A program made the translations under genes and the position numbers. A stretch of 64,000 bases of DNA from NCBI RefSeq assembly GCF_008691045.1, contig NZ_VMSO01000009.1, positions 1 through 64,000 of the forward strand. Reading direction: 5' to 3'. Below are positions 1-9,528 of this stretch, piece after piece. The stretch is from Mediterraneibacter catenae (GTDB lineage Bacteria; Bacillota; Clostridia; Lachnospirales; Lachnospiraceae). The notes under the pieces were generated by a model. That model did not search any database. It saw only the letters and a list, made by a program, of their open reading frames with translations, and was not told the DNA's origin. Positions within the stretch are counted from its first letter, which is position 1. The number at the start of each line of letters is the position of its first letter.

Positions 1-60
1 AAGATGGATGATTGATTCTTTGTATGTAGTTTTGAAGGTATACTTCATTTAATTTAATAT

Positions 61-133
61 TCCTCCTTAGCTCAGTCGGTAGAGCATTCGGCTGTTAACC
101 GAAGTGTCGTTGGTTCAAGTCCAACAGGGGGAG
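61..133 (+). tRNA. tRNA-Asn (GTT)
   Basis: Full cloverleaf. The acceptor arms TCCTCCT and AGGGGGA pair with one T-G, and the anticodon loop CTGTTAA gives GTT. The T arm is GTTGG-TTCAAGT-CCAAC. The discriminator is G and no CCA is encoded. Confidence 0.95.
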
Positions 134-137
134 CTTG

Positions 138-180
138 TAAAACCTCATGTTACATATGTGATATGGGGTTTTCTTTTTTA
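138..180 (+). terminator. terminator after tRNA-Asn
   Basis: AAAACCTCAT and ATATGGGGTTTT form an interrupted stem followed by a T-rich run, just downstream of the tRNA. It resembles a Rho-independent terminator. Confidence 0.7.
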
Positions 181-216
181 TAAATCAGAAATAAATCACT
201 AAATTTCTCTTATTGA

Positions 217-467
217 TCACAAGAGGAATTTGGGAGATTATTTCATGTTACTCGACAAACTGTTTCAAATTGGGAAAATGAGAAAAGCGATCCTGACCTG
301 CAGGTACTGGACTTGTTATATCTTGTCTGTTTTCCCCCAATTCAATAATAAGAACGGTAATAATTTTTGTTGGACTTTTAATGATAGGCATTGGGTGGTA
401 TAAAAAATCAAAATGTGATAAAAAGGTATTTGAATATATGGAAGAGCACGACAAAGCTGTATTTTAA
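217..467 (+). pseudogene. remnant of XRE-family HTH regulator with C-terminal membrane segment
   Basis: Frame translation from 217 gives a recognition-helix segment (SQEEFGRLFHVTRQTVSNWE) followed by KSDPDLQ, typical of Cro/C1-type regulators. The first half of the HTH is missing upstream and an in-frame TGA sits at 214. Further on, in another frame, a short hydrophobic helix (VIIFVGLLMIGIGW) is followed by a charged tail ending at the TAA at 465-467. This matches the common HTH-plus-TM regulators of Clostridia. The missing N-terminus and the frame change indicate a decayed gene rather than a functional one. Confidence 0.6.
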
Positions 468-610
468 AAATTACACAAAATTGTTATAGTATTATTGTAT
501 AAAATAGAGAAAGTAAAAGAAGATTATGCGAAATATAAAAATACGCTGATATTGTGATATTATACTCATGTAATGTTCAATGGAGTATGTAATTAGAAGG
601 GAATATTAAT

Positions 611-1048
611 ATGAAACGAAAACTATCAATTTTGTCAGCTGTAATATGTGTTTTGGGTTTGATGTTAACTGGATGTGCAAAGGAAACAGAGAAAGCGGAT
701 AATGGAACATCCGGATACTATAACAGTTCATTGCCGGAAACATTCTCTTATGACGTTACGATTGAACAAATAGGGGAAGACATTGATCAATACATAGATG
801 AACATGATATGGGCATAAAACGGGATACTGAAGAATATGCAGAATTTTTAAATGAGTTTTGCTTTTCTGATTTTTCTGACTTAACAGATACTACAAAGCG
901 TTTTTATGAAGCGTATGCTTCGGTTTACCTTTCAGATCCAACAGTTCAGTCGACGGATGATGCCTTTGCCGATAGAACAATAGGCGAAATAAGACAAGAA
1001 AATCAAGAGGCGTCAAACAAAATAATTGAAGCGGCGGAAGATAAATAA
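611..1048 (+). CDS. small predicted lipoprotein, unknown function
   Basis: 145 aa. The N-terminus is a lipoprotein signal: MKRK, a hydrophobic run, then the lipobox LTGC with the lipidated Cys at residue 22. The mature part is acidic and hydrophilic with no recognised catalytic motif. A ribosome site (AGAAGGGAA) lies just before the ATG. It stands alone between a broken HTH gene and the glycerol leader, and is probably anchored to the outer face of the membrane. The family was not recognised. Confidence 0.75.
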   Translation: MKRKLSILSAVICVLGLMLTGCAKETEKADNGTSGYYNSSLPETFSYDVTIEQIGEDIDQYIDEHDMGIKRDTEEYAEFLNEFCFSDFSDLTDTTKRFYEAYASVYLSDPTVQSTDDAFADRTIGEIRQENQEASNKIIEAAEDK

Positions 1049-1095
1049 TTATAATGGGCATTTAAGAGAAAATCCTCCGTTCTACTTGTAAAATA

Positions 1096-1123
1096 TTGTG
1101 CAGTATGATAAAATTTATATAAT
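1096..1123 (+). promoter_or_regulatory. predicted promoter of the glycerol operon
   Basis: TTGTGC, a 16-nt spacer and TATAAT at 1118-1123. This is the best promoter-like pair before the glpP leader and would place the transcript start near 1130, upstream of the leader hairpin. Confidence 0.5.
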
Positions 1124-1136
1124 TGAAAAGCGATAG

Positions 1137-1196
1137 CTGAGACGGGAGAGCAACGGGACAACAGAAATGTTGTTTTTCGTTTGCTCTCTTTTTATT
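1137..1196 (+). promoter_or_regulatory. leader terminator, candidate GlpP antitermination target
   Basis: GAGAGCAA (1146-1153) pairs with TTGCTCTC (1181-1188), followed by TTTTT, about 30 nt before glpP. An inner ACAACA/TGTTGT arm lies in the loop. GlpP-family proteins are known to bind leader mRNAs in the presence of glycerol-3-phosphate and prevent termination. A terminator at the head of an operon whose first gene is glpP fits that mechanism with autoregulation. The sequence shows the hairpin; the GlpP link is inference. Confidence 0.65.
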
Positions 1197-1225
1197 GCAA
1201 AATTTATTGGTAAGTGAGGACTATA

Positions 1226-1795
1226 ATGGATCAGAGATTTTATGACATGTTTGAAAGTAACCCGGTGATTGCAGCGGTTAAAGATCTGGATGGACTGGAA
1301 AAATGCTGTCACTTAGAAGACATTAAAGTTGTATTTATCCTTTTTGGCGACATCTGTACTATACCGGATATTGTCAGCAGGGTGAAATCGGCAGGACAGA
1401 TGGCAGTTGTCCATGTCGATCTTATCGGCGGACTCAATTCCAGGGAGATTGCGGTCGACTTCATTAAAAATAACACAGAAGCTGACGGTATTATCTCAAC
1501 AAAACCGGCTCTGATCAGGAGAGGCAGAGAGCTGTCTTTGTTTACCGTAATGAGATATTTTCTGATTGATTCTATGGCGCTGGAAAACGTGAGGTCACAG
1601 CAGAGCGGTGTAAGACCGGACGTGATAGAGATTCTTCCGGGTCTTATGCCCGAGATCATCAGAAAGATATCTCAGACTTCAAGAATACCGATTATTGCAG
1701 GCGGGCTGATCACAGATAAGAAATCCGTGATGGCAGCACTTTCGGCCGGTGCAATTTGTGTATCATCTACAAATCAGGATGTATGGGTGATGTGA
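1226..1795 (+). CDS. glpP: glycerol-3-phosphate-responsive antiterminator GlpP
   Basis: 189 aa from the ATG at 1226, which has a TGAGGA ribosome site five bases upstream; a GTG at 1214 is the only longer option. It has the GlpP-family TIM-barrel-like pattern: an early NPVIAAVKD, VHVDLIGG, the TDG/ADGIISTK segment and C-terminal IIAGGLI. The protein binds glycerol-3-phosphate and then leader RNA to let transcription pass a terminator. It heads the operon containing glpK, and such a terminator hairpin lies immediately upstream. Length is normal for the family. Confidence 0.9.
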   Translation: MDQRFYDMFESNPVIAAVKDLDGLEKCCHLEDIKVVFILFGDICTIPDIVSRVKSAGQMAVVHVDLIGGLNSREIAVDFIKNNTEADGIISTKPALIRRGRELSLFTVMRYFLIDSMALENVRSQQSGVRPDVIEILPGLMPEIIRKISQTSRIPIIAGGLITDKKSVMAALSAGAICVSSTNQDVWVM

Positions 1796-1837
1796 AAAAT
1801 ATATGGTCTGTGTATGGAGCAGACGCTGATATATTAA

Positions 1838-3364
<1,527 letters not shown>

Positions 3365-3404
3365 AAACTGCTGTGAGAAGATAATGAAGGGAGAAATGAC
3401 TGAT

Positions 3405-4841
3405 ATGTATGATGTGATCATAATCGGCGGAGGAGTATCCGGTGCTGCATCGGCCCGAGAACTGTCCCGATATAAAGTCAGGGCATGCGTACTGGAAAAA
3501 GAGGAGGATGTCTGCTGCGGAACATCCAAGGCAAACAGCGCGATCGCGCATGCAGGATATGATGCGGAACCGGGCTCCCTGATGGCAAAGCTCAATGTAC
3601 GGGGCAATGAGATGATGGAACAGCTGTCCAAAGATCTGGATTTCCCATTTCAGAGGATCGGATCGCTTGTTATCTGTCTGAGCGAGGAGGAGATGCCGGG
3701 ACTGCAGAAGCTCTATGACAAGGGGATCGCAAATGGCGTGAAAGGCCTGAAGATATTAAACAGGGAAGAAGTTCTGGAGATGGAGCCCAATATTACCGAC
3801 AATGTGTATGCGGCACTGTATGCTCCGACTGCCGGAATTGTATGTCCATTTAACCTGAATATCGCACTGGCGGAAAATGCATATACAAACGGGATTGAAT
3901 TCCGGTTTAACACTGAGGTTCAGAATATACGGAAAATCGACGGGGGATATGAGCTTTGTACAAATCAGGGAACCTTCCGCACAAAATATGTAGTTAATGC
4001 GGCCGGCGTCTATGCGGACAAATTTCACAATATGGTAAGCGAAAAGAAGATCCATATTACACCCAGAAGGGGGGATTACTGTCTGCTGGATAAAAGTGCG
4101 GGAACGCATGTCAGCAGAACTATCTTTTCTCTTCCTACAAAGTATGGAAAAGGTGTGCTGGTTACCCCTACTGTACACGGCAATCTTCTGGTCGGACCAA
4201 CGGCTATTGATATTGAAAATAAAGAGGGGACAAATACGACCCGAGAGGGACTGGATGAAGTTATTACAAAGGCGGGACAGAATGTAAAAAATCTTCCCAT
4301 GCGTCAGGTTATTACATCGTTTGCCGGACTGCGGGCCCATGAGGACGGTACGGAGTTTATCATTGGAGAGCCGGAGGATGCAAGAGGTTTTATCGACTGT
4401 GCAGGAATTGAATCGCCGGGACTTACAAGCTGTCCGGCGATCGGGGAGATGGTTGCCGGGATTTTACAGGAAAAGCTGGGGCTCGAGAAGAAAGATAATT
4501 TTATCGCAACAAGAAAAGGAATTCTTGATCCGGATACGCTGACCAGAGAAGAACGTGCTGAATTGATTCAACGGGAACCGGCCTATGGCAATATCATCTG
4601 CCGGTGCGAGATGATCACTGAGGGTGAAATTCTGGATGCAATACGCCGCCCGCTGGGCGCACGGTCTCTGGACGGGGTAAAACGGAGAACGAGGGCGGGA
4701 ATGGGACGCTGCCAGTCGGGATTCTGTTCCCCGAGAACAATGGAAATCCTGGCCCGTGAGCTACATGTGAGTATGGCTGATATCACGAAATCCGGCGGAA
4801 AGTCCAGACTTGTTGTCGGCACTAATAAAGACACATTATAG
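3405..4841 (+). CDS. FAD-dependent glycerol-3-phosphate dehydrogenase-like protein with BFD-type [2Fe-2S] domain
   Basis: 478 aa from the ATG at 3405 (MYDVIIIGGG). In-frame ATGs at 3384 and 3396 are possible alternatives. The N-terminal Rossmann fold has GGGVSGAA at residues 8-15 and a DAO-type oxidoreductase body. The C-terminus carries CRC (Cys399, Cys401) and CQSGFC (Cys436, Cys441), the four cysteines of a BFD-like [2Fe-2S] site as in GlpA. It probably oxidises glycerol-3-phosphate to DHAP and passes electrons to the next two gene products. It is annotated GlpA or GlpO in related genomes; substrate is inferred from glpP/glpK context. Confidence 0.85.
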   Translation: MYDVIIIGGGVSGAASARELSRYKVRACVLEKEEDVCCGTSKANSAIAHAGYDAEPGSLMAKLNVRGNEMMEQLSKDLDFPFQRIGSLVICLSEEEMPGLQKLYDKGIANGVKGLKILNREEVLEMEPNITDNVYAALYAPTAGIVCPFNLNIALAENAYTNGIEFRFNTEVQNIRKIDGGYELCTNQGTFRTKYVVNAAGVYADKFHNMVSEKKIHITPRRGDYCLLDKSAGTHVSRTIFSLPTKYGKGVLVTPTVHGNLLVGPTAIDIENKEGTNTTREGLDEVITKAGQNVKNLPMRQVITSFAGLRAHEDGTEFIIGEPEDARGFIDCAGIESPGLTSCPAIGEMVAGILQEKLGLEKKDNFIATRKGILDPDTLTREERAELIQREPAYGNIICRCEMITEGEILDAIRRPLGARSLDGVKRRTRAGMGRCQSGFCSPRTMEILARELHVSMADITKSGGKSRLVVGTNKDTL

Positions 4842-4858
4842 AAAGGAAGGCTTCGGAC

Positions 4859-6124
4859 ATGAAAAACTATGATATTGTCATCATCGGAGGCGGTCCGGCA
4901 GGTCTTGCGGCTGCTGTCTCGGCGAAAAGGAACGGGATAGAGAGTATTCTGATACTGGAGAGAGACAAGGAACTGGGCGGGATTCTGAATCAGTGTATTC
5001 ACAACGGGTTCGGACTTCATACTTTCAAAGAGGAACTGACCGGCCCGGAATACGCACAGAGATTTATTGATCAGGCAAAAGAACTTGAGATTGAATACAG
5101 ATTAAATACAATGGTAATGGATATCAGCCGGAAGAAAGTAGTCACTGCCATGAACCGTGAGGAAGGACTTTTTGAAATCCGGGCAAAGGCTGTTATCCTT
5201 GCAATGGGATGCCGGGAGCGGTCCAGAGGCGCCCTGAATATTCCGGGGTACCGCCCGGCAGGTATCTATTCCGCGGGCACGGCCCAGAGACTAGTTAATA
5301 TGGAAGGGCTTATGCCGGGACGGGAGGTTGTTATTCTGGGCTCCGGAGATATCGGACTGATCATGGCACGGCGAATGACACTGGAAGGAGCAAAGGTCAA
5401 GGTTGTCGCCGAGCTGATGCCATATTCCGGTGGATTGAAGAGGAATATCGTCCAGTGTCTGGACGATTATGGAATTCCGCTCAAGCTCAGCCATACTGTT
5501 GTGGATATCAAAGGAAAAGAACGGCTTGAGGGAGTGACTCTTGCCGAGGTTGATAAGACGGGAAAACCGATACCGGGAACCGAGGAGGAATATTCATGCG
5601 ATACCCTGCTCCTCTCGGTAGGGCTTATTCCGGAAAATGAGCTTTCCAGAGGCATGGGAGTGGAGATGAGCGGGGTGACATCGGGACCGGTCGTGAATGA
5701 GAGCCTGGAAACAAATATTGAAGGCGTTTTTGCCTGCGGTAATGTATTACATGTACATGATCTGGTGGATTTCGTTTCCGAAGAGGCAGGAACAGCAGGA
5801 AAGAATGCGGTAGCGTATGTCAAGGGAGAACGGCAAACGGATGGCGGGCAGGAAATACGGCTGAATCCGGCGGACGGAGTACGCTACACTGTTCCGGTGT
5901 CGATCAACACCGCGCGAATGGATGAGAATCTGACCGTACGTTTCCGCGTTGGAGCAGTATTTAAAAACTGCTATGTGAGCGCTTATTTTGATGATGAGCG
6001 TGTTATTCACAGAAAACGTCAGATCGTGGCGCCGGGAGAGATGGAAGAGATTAAACTGACGAAGGAACAGCTTCTAAAATACCCTGATCTTAAGACGGTC
6101 ACAGTGAAGATAGAGGAGGCATAA
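4859..6124 (+). CDS. NAD(P)/FAD-dependent oxidoreductase of the glycerol cassette
   Basis: 421 aa. There are two dinucleotide-binding folds: GGGPAGLAAAVSA near the N-terminus and GSGDIGLIMA near residue 161. The segment GGILNQCIHNGFG is typical of the family found with GlpA-like dehydrogenases in Clostridia. A C-terminal domain of about 100 residues follows the FAD region. It starts 17 bp after the previous gene and ends 2 bp before the DUF1667 gene, so the three are almost certainly one complex. A role as electron carrier between the dehydrogenase and NAD or another acceptor is inference. Confidence 0.85.
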   Translation: MKNYDIVIIGGGPAGLAAAVSAKRNGIESILILERDKELGGILNQCIHNGFGLHTFKEELTGPEYAQRFIDQAKELEIEYRLNTMVMDISRKKVVTAMNREEGLFEIRAKAVILAMGCRERSRGALNIPGYRPAGIYSAGTAQRLVNMEGLMPGREVVILGSGDIGLIMARRMTLEGAKVKVVAELMPYSGGLKRNIVQCLDDYGIPLKLSHTVVDIKGKERLEGVTLAEVDKTGKPIPGTEEEYSCDTLLLSVGLIPENELSRGMGVEMSGVTSGPVVNESLETNIEGVFACGNVLHVHDLVDFVSEEAGTAGKNAVAYVKGERQTDGGQEIRLNPADGVRYTVPVSINTARMDENLTVRFRVGAVFKNCYVSAYFDDERVIHRKRQIVAPGEMEEIKLTKEQLLKYPDLKTVTVKIEEA

Positions 6125-6126
6125 AG

Positions 6127-6492
6127 ATGGAAATCAGAAATTTGACGTGTATCAGCTGCCCGATGGGATGTCAGATCACTGTGGAGATGGACGGGAGTGA
6201 AGTCTTGAGCGTGACAGGTAATACCTGCAAGAAGGGGGACGTATATGCCCGCAAGGAAGTGACAAATCCTACGAGAATCGTAACATCTACGGTAAAGGTG
6301 ATCGGTGGAAAAGCTGATATGGTTTCAGTAAAGACGAGGGAGGATATTCCGAAAGAAAAGATATTTGACTGTATAAAATCATTGAAAGGCGTGGAAGTGG
6401 AAGCACCCGTACATATCGGAGATGTGATCTTACCGGACGCCGCCGGCACAGGCGTTGATATTGTTGCTACCAAGAATGTTGAGAGAAAATGA
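6127..6492 (+). CDS. DUF1667 cysteine-cluster protein
   Basis: 121 aa. The N-terminal CISCPMGC (Cys8, 11, 15) plus Cys34 in NTCKKGD resembles an iron-sulfur binding site. The rest is a small beta-rich domain. DUF1667 proteins are regularly the third gene of the clostridial glpA-like/oxidoreductase/DUF1667 cassette, and this is that arrangement with a 2-bp spacing. It probably shuttles electrons within the complex. The biochemical role has not been deduced from sequence. Confidence 0.85.
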   Translation: MEIRNLTCISCPMGCQITVEMDGSEVLSVTGNTCKKGDVYARKEVTNPTRIVTSTVKVIGGKADMVSVKTREDIPKEKIFDCIKSLKGVEVEAPVHIGDVILPDAAGTGVDIVATKNVERK

Positions 6493-6542
6493 ACGGATGA
6501 AGTCTCTTGCTTTTAAGAAACAGGATGATATATTGGAAAATT

Positions 6543-6580
6543 GTTTAAAGCTGTAAATGGAAAGGTTTGCAGCTTTAAAC
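6543..6580 (+). terminator. hairpin after the glycerol operon
   Basis: GTTTAAAGCTG (6543-6553) and CAGCTTTAAAC (6570-6580) are a perfect 11-bp inverted repeat about 50 bp after the DUF1667 gene. There is no long T run, so it may act as a weak terminator or an mRNA end-stabilising stem. Confidence 0.5.
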
Positions 6581-6629
6581 CGTTTAGAGAGTTATACTCA
6601 AGGATATACTTGTTTCATGCAAATAATGC

Positions 6630-6658
6630 TTGCAAAATAGCTGCTCTTATGCTATGAT
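6630..6658 (+). promoter_or_regulatory. predicted promoter of the first tRNA cluster
   Basis: TTGCAA, 17-nt spacer, TATGAT, placed about 45 bp before tRNA-Glu. Confidence 0.55.
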
Positions 6659-6702
6659 ATAAAGCGCTGCTAGAAGTGGCAGCGTATTGTTTGATATATT
6701 TT

Positions 6703-6774
6703 GGCCCCGTGGTCAAGCGGTTAAGACATCGCCCTTTCACGGCGGTAACACGGGTTCGATTCCCGTCGGGGTCA
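6703..6774 (+). tRNA. tRNA-Glu (TTC)
   Basis: Acceptor GGCCCCG/CGGGGTC, anticodon loop CTTTCAC, T arm CGGG-TTCGATT-CCCG. First gene of a five-tRNA cluster; no CCA is encoded. Confidence 0.95.
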
Positions 6775-6787
6775 TTTGAGCAGATAT

Positions 6788-6892
6788 GATTACAAATCAG
6801 CTGCTCGGTAAGTAAATATGCCGATGTGGCTCAATTCATTAAGATTGACCACGTCAATCGCAGGCAGAGCGCTGATTACAAATCAGCTGCTC
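6788..6892 (+). repeat. 49-bp direct repeat containing a tRNA-Thr 5' fragment; arms complementary to the real tRNA
   Basis: A 49-bp segment at 6788-6836 recurs exactly at 6874-6922. It contains the first 17 bases of tRNA-Thr (GCCGATGTGGCTCAATT), so the upstream copy is a truncated tRNA stub. The first 19 bases of each copy are the exact reverse complement of the tRNA-Thr anticodon arm at 6928-6946. Between the copies lies a 7-bp hairpin, GATTGAC-cac-GTCAATC (6843-6859). This looks like a slippage or failed-insertion scar. Confidence 0.75.
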
Positions 6893-6905
6893 GGTAAGTA
6901 AATAT

Positions 6906-6978
6906 GCCGATGTGGCTCAATTGGCAGAGCAGCTGATTTGTAATCAGCAGGTTATCGGTTCGAGTCCGATCATCGGCT
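6906..6978 (+). tRNA. tRNA-Thr (TGT)
   Basis: Acceptor GCCGATG/CATCGGC, anticodon loop TTTGTAA, intact T arm. It directly follows the duplicated fragment and its anticodon arm has perfect inverted copies upstream. Confidence 0.95.
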
Positions 6979-7005
6979 TTGTTCCTTCGGGAACAGATTA
7001 TTTTT

Positions 7006-7079
7006 GGACCTTTAGCTCAGTTGGTTAGAGCAACCGGCTCATAACCGGTCGGTCCTGGGTTCGAGTCCCCGAAGGTCCA
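7006..7079 (+). tRNA. tRNA with CAT anticodon (Met or lysidine-modified Ile)
   Basis: Acceptor GGACCTT/AAGGTCC, anticodon loop CTCATAA. The G1-C72 pair excludes initiator Met. The acceptor and D arm resemble Bacillus tRNA-Ile2 (CAU), so Ile2 is at least as likely as elongator Met. Confidence 0.9.
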
Positions 7080-7085
7080 TTTTAT

Positions 7086-7159
7086 GGCCCAGTGGCTCAG
7101 TTGGTTAGAGCGCCGCCCTGTCACGGCGGAGGTCGAGAGTTCGAGTCTCTTCTGGGTCG
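7086..7159 (+). tRNA. tRNA-Asp (GTC)
   Basis: Acceptor GGCCCAG/CTGGGTC, anticodon loop CTGTCAC, discriminator G. Confidence 0.95.
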
Positions 7160-7207
7160 TTTCTCTTATCGGAACAATATCTGTTAAGAGATGACAATTT
7201 TATAGCT

Positions 7208-7293
7208 GCCGCAGTGGCGGAATTGGCAGACGCCCGGGACTTAAAATCCCGTGGGTAGTAATACCCGTGCCGGTTCGACCCCGGCCTGCGGCA
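7208..7293 (+). tRNA. tRNA-Leu (TAA)
   Basis: Acceptor GCCGCAG/CTGCGGC, long variable arm (class II tRNA), anticodon loop CTTAAAA. Last gene of the cluster. Confidence 0.95.
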
Positions 7294-7294
7294 T

Positions 7295-7338
7295 TGGAAA
7301 AAGACTGAAGCAATCTGTTTCGGTCTTTCCTTTTTTCT
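7295..7338 (+). terminator. terminator of the first tRNA cluster
   Basis: GGAAAAAGACTGAA pairs with TTCGGTCTTTCC and is followed by TTTTTT. Confidence 0.85.
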
Positions 7339-7482
7339 GGAAAATCGGGCTGATGGGAATAATTTCAATGGATAACTGACATGGAACAGAACACACGGAA
7401 ATTGCTTTTTCTGTCTGTTTGGTATATGATGTAGCTGTGGGTAATTTAAGATACATATTTGTTTTGAAAGGAGACAGAAAAG

Positions 7483-7677
7483 ATGAGTACAGGAATGATT
7501 TGTAATTGCAAGCAGGTATCTTATGCAGATGTGGAGAATGCACTGCATCAGATGGATAAATTCGATGATGTTCTCTCTGCGTTTGACGAAGTACAGAAAA
7601 TCACACATTGTTCTACTGGATGCGGCGGATGTCATGACAAGATCATGGACGCTATTTCAGAGATCATGATGGGATAA
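7483..7677 (+). CDS. BFD-like [2Fe-2S]-binding small protein
   Basis: 64 aa. It has the CxC...CxxC arrangement of bacterioferritin-associated ferredoxin domains: Cys7 and Cys9 (MICNCKQV) and Cys47 and Cys50 (STGCGGC), with an extra Cys43. It has a strong AAAGGAG ribosome site. Ten bases separate it from the HAD phosphatase. The same domain forms the C-terminus of the GlpA-like protein upstream, but this one is free-standing. It is probably an electron carrier or iron-release partner; no bacterioferritin gene is nearby. Confidence 0.8.
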   Translation: MSTGMICNCKQVSYADVENALHQMDKFDDVLSAFDEVQKITHCSTGCGGCHDKIMDAISEIMMG

Positions 7678-7687
7678 TCAGCCGGAT

Positions 7688-8401
7688 ATGAGTATCAGAC
7701 ATATATTATTTGATCTCGACGGGACCCTGCTACCTATGGTGCAGGATGAATTTGTAAAATATTATATGCCGCTGCTCGCCCAGTCCTATATAAACGAGGG
7801 CGTATCTGTCGATCCGAAGAAATTTATCGGCGCTGTGTGGGCTGGCTATGAGGCAATGGTGAAAAATGACGGGAGCCGGACGAACCGGGAAGCTTTCTGG
7901 AGTTATATGGAGCCGGAGCTGCCATTGTCGGCGGAAGAGTCGGAAAGTATTGCGCTGAAGTTTTATGAAAACGAGTTTAACAAGGCAGTGTGCACGACGA
8001 AGCCGACCCCCGTATCAGATCAGATTGTAAAAAGAGCGAAAGAGCGAGGATTCGAGACGTATCTTGCCACCAACCCGGTATTTCCGCGGTGTGCTACGCT
8101 CAATCGTATCCGGTGGGCAGGATTGGACGCACAGGATTTTAAAGTGATCACCACATATGAGACATGTACATACTGTAAGCCTAATCCTGAGTATTTCAGG
8201 AATATTCTCGAACAATTCCGGCTCGATCCGTCGGAGTGTCTGATGGTGGGCAATGATGTGGGAGAGGATCTTTCTGTCAGAACGCTCGGCGTCAAGACAT
8301 ATCTTGTGACCGATACGATGGAAAATAAAAAGAATCTTCCGATTGACTCGGAATACACAGGAACTCTGAATGAGCTGCTTGAATTTATCGAAACATTATA
8401 G
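7688..8401 (+). CDS. HAD-superfamily hydrolase
   Basis: 237 aa. Motif I DLDGTL at residues 9-14 holds both catalytic aspartates, motif II is LATNPVF, motif III Lys lies in CKPNPEYF and motif IV is VGNDVGEDL. It is a phosphoglycolate phosphatase-like phosphatase of undetermined substrate. It is probably co-transcribed with the small BFD-like gene 10 bp upstream, and ends 19 bp before the converging LysR gene. Confidence 0.85.
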   Translation: MSIRHILFDLDGTLLPMVQDEFVKYYMPLLAQSYINEGVSVDPKKFIGAVWAGYEAMVKNDGSRTNREAFWSYMEPELPLSAEESESIALKFYENEFNKAVCTTKPTPVSDQIVKRAKERGFETYLATNPVFPRCATLNRIRWAGLDAQDFKVITTYETCTYCKPNPEYFRNILEQFRLDPSECLMVGNDVGEDLSVRTLGVKTYLVTDTMENKKNLPIDSEYTGTLNELLEFIETL

Positions 8402-8420
8402 AGTATGGAAAACGGGAAGC

Positions 8421-9305
8421 CTAATCAACAGGCTTTCCGTATTTTTTGCAGAGATCTATAAATGACTTCATATTATCTGTCAGAAATTTGCTCTTGTGAT
8501 AGATGATGTTCAGATCACGCTCAATCGGCTGTTCAAGAGGAATCTGCCGGACAGTTCCTTCCTCGATGTCCTTTTTAACAAGCAGGCAGGGAAGAACTGC
8601 CACACCGAGCCCCTCAGCGACGGCTTTTACGATTGCCTGTGTGCTTGTGCTCTCCCACCTCGGACGGACAGAAATCTGGTGCAGGGAGAAGCCGGCATCG
8701 AGGAGTTCACGTCCGGCGCTGCCCTTTTCCCGCATAAGGAAAGGAAAACGGGCAAGTTCGGCGAGAGATACTGACTCTGAAGAGATGAGCGGGTGATCGG
8801 GCGGAACGATAGCGCACATGCTGTCTTTCATAAACGGAACGGCACGCAGATCCGGATGTGAAGGCTGTGTCTCAATCAGTCCAAGATCAATAGAGCTGTG
8901 AATGAGATCATCTTCTACCGAGGATGACTTGCTGACTTTGACTTCAATCGTGAGATTTTGGAATTTCTCCTGATATCTGTGGATCAGGACCGGCAGAATA
9001 TGGGTGCCGATGGTTATGCTGGCGCCGACGCGGAGCGTGCCGAAAGCGTCCCAGTTGCGCATCTTTTTTTCTATCTCATCAAAGAGAGAGACGATGTGGA
9101 CGGCATATTCATAGAATTCTTCTCCGCATTCCGTCGGGGCGATATGCCTGCCGATCCGGTCGAACAGGCGTATTCCGTAATATTCTTCCAGTTCCTTTAT
9201 GGCAAGGCTGACCGAGGGCTGGGCAAGATGCAGTTCCTGCGCGGCTTTTGTAATGCTGTTTTTCTGAAATACGGATACAAAAATCCGCATGTGCCGGAGT
9301 GTCAT
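8421..9305 (-). CDS. LysR-family transcriptional regulator
   Basis: 294 aa. The N-terminal winged HTH starts MTLRHMRIFVSVFQ, with the helix AAQELHLAQPSVSLAIKELE, followed by the type 2 periplasmic-binding-like effector domain. It is transcribed away from the split chromate transporter, with a 223-bp shared upstream region. It is therefore the likely regulator of that transporter, as is common for LysR genes beside chr genes. The effector is unknown. Confidence 0.88.
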   Translation of the reverse strand: MTLRHMRIFVSVFQKNSITKAAQELHLAQPSVSLAIKELEEYYGIRLFDRIGRHIAPTECGEEFYEYAVHIVSLFDEIEKKMRNWDAFGTLRVGASITIGTHILPVLIHRYQEKFQNLTIEVKVSKSSSVEDDLIHSSIDLGLIETQPSHPDLRAVPFMKDSMCAIVPPDHPLISSESVSLAELARFPFLMREKGSAGRELLDAGFSLHQISVRPRWESTSTQAIVKAVAEGLGVAVLPCLLVKKDIEEGTVRQIPLEQPIERDLNIIYHKSKFLTDNMKSFIDLCKKYGKPVD

Positions 9306-9528
9306 AATGGATTTCCTTTCAATAAAACAAGGTGTTAAAAGTAAGTCGGAAACATAAATTTCAAGTTTATGATTATATATATTAAAAATATTATATATTT
9401 TATAGAATAATACTATTTTACATATGAATCAAGCGCGAATATACTTAAAAGCGGAGAGAAAACTTCTATAATAATATTTCGGATAAAATGTACTTAGGAA
9501 GTCCGGGAACAGAGACGAAGGAGAGAGT
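9306..9528. promoter_or_regulatory. divergent regulatory region between lysR and chromate transporter
   Basis: Very AT-rich, with an inverted TATATATT...AATATTATATATTTT segment near 9375-9402 and an AAGGAG-type ribosome site before 9529. LysR operators are usually AT-rich dyads, but no exact operator could be assigned. Confidence 0.4.

Noticed and set aside
7105..7635. Long minus-strand open frame across tRNA-Asp, tRNA-Leu and the BFD-like gene
   Set aside because: It runs antisense through two tRNAs and a well supported small gene, lacks a ribosome site and has no recognisable domain.
8496..9338. Plus-strand open frames opposite the LysR gene
   Set aside because: Shadow frames of a well supported minus-strand regulator.
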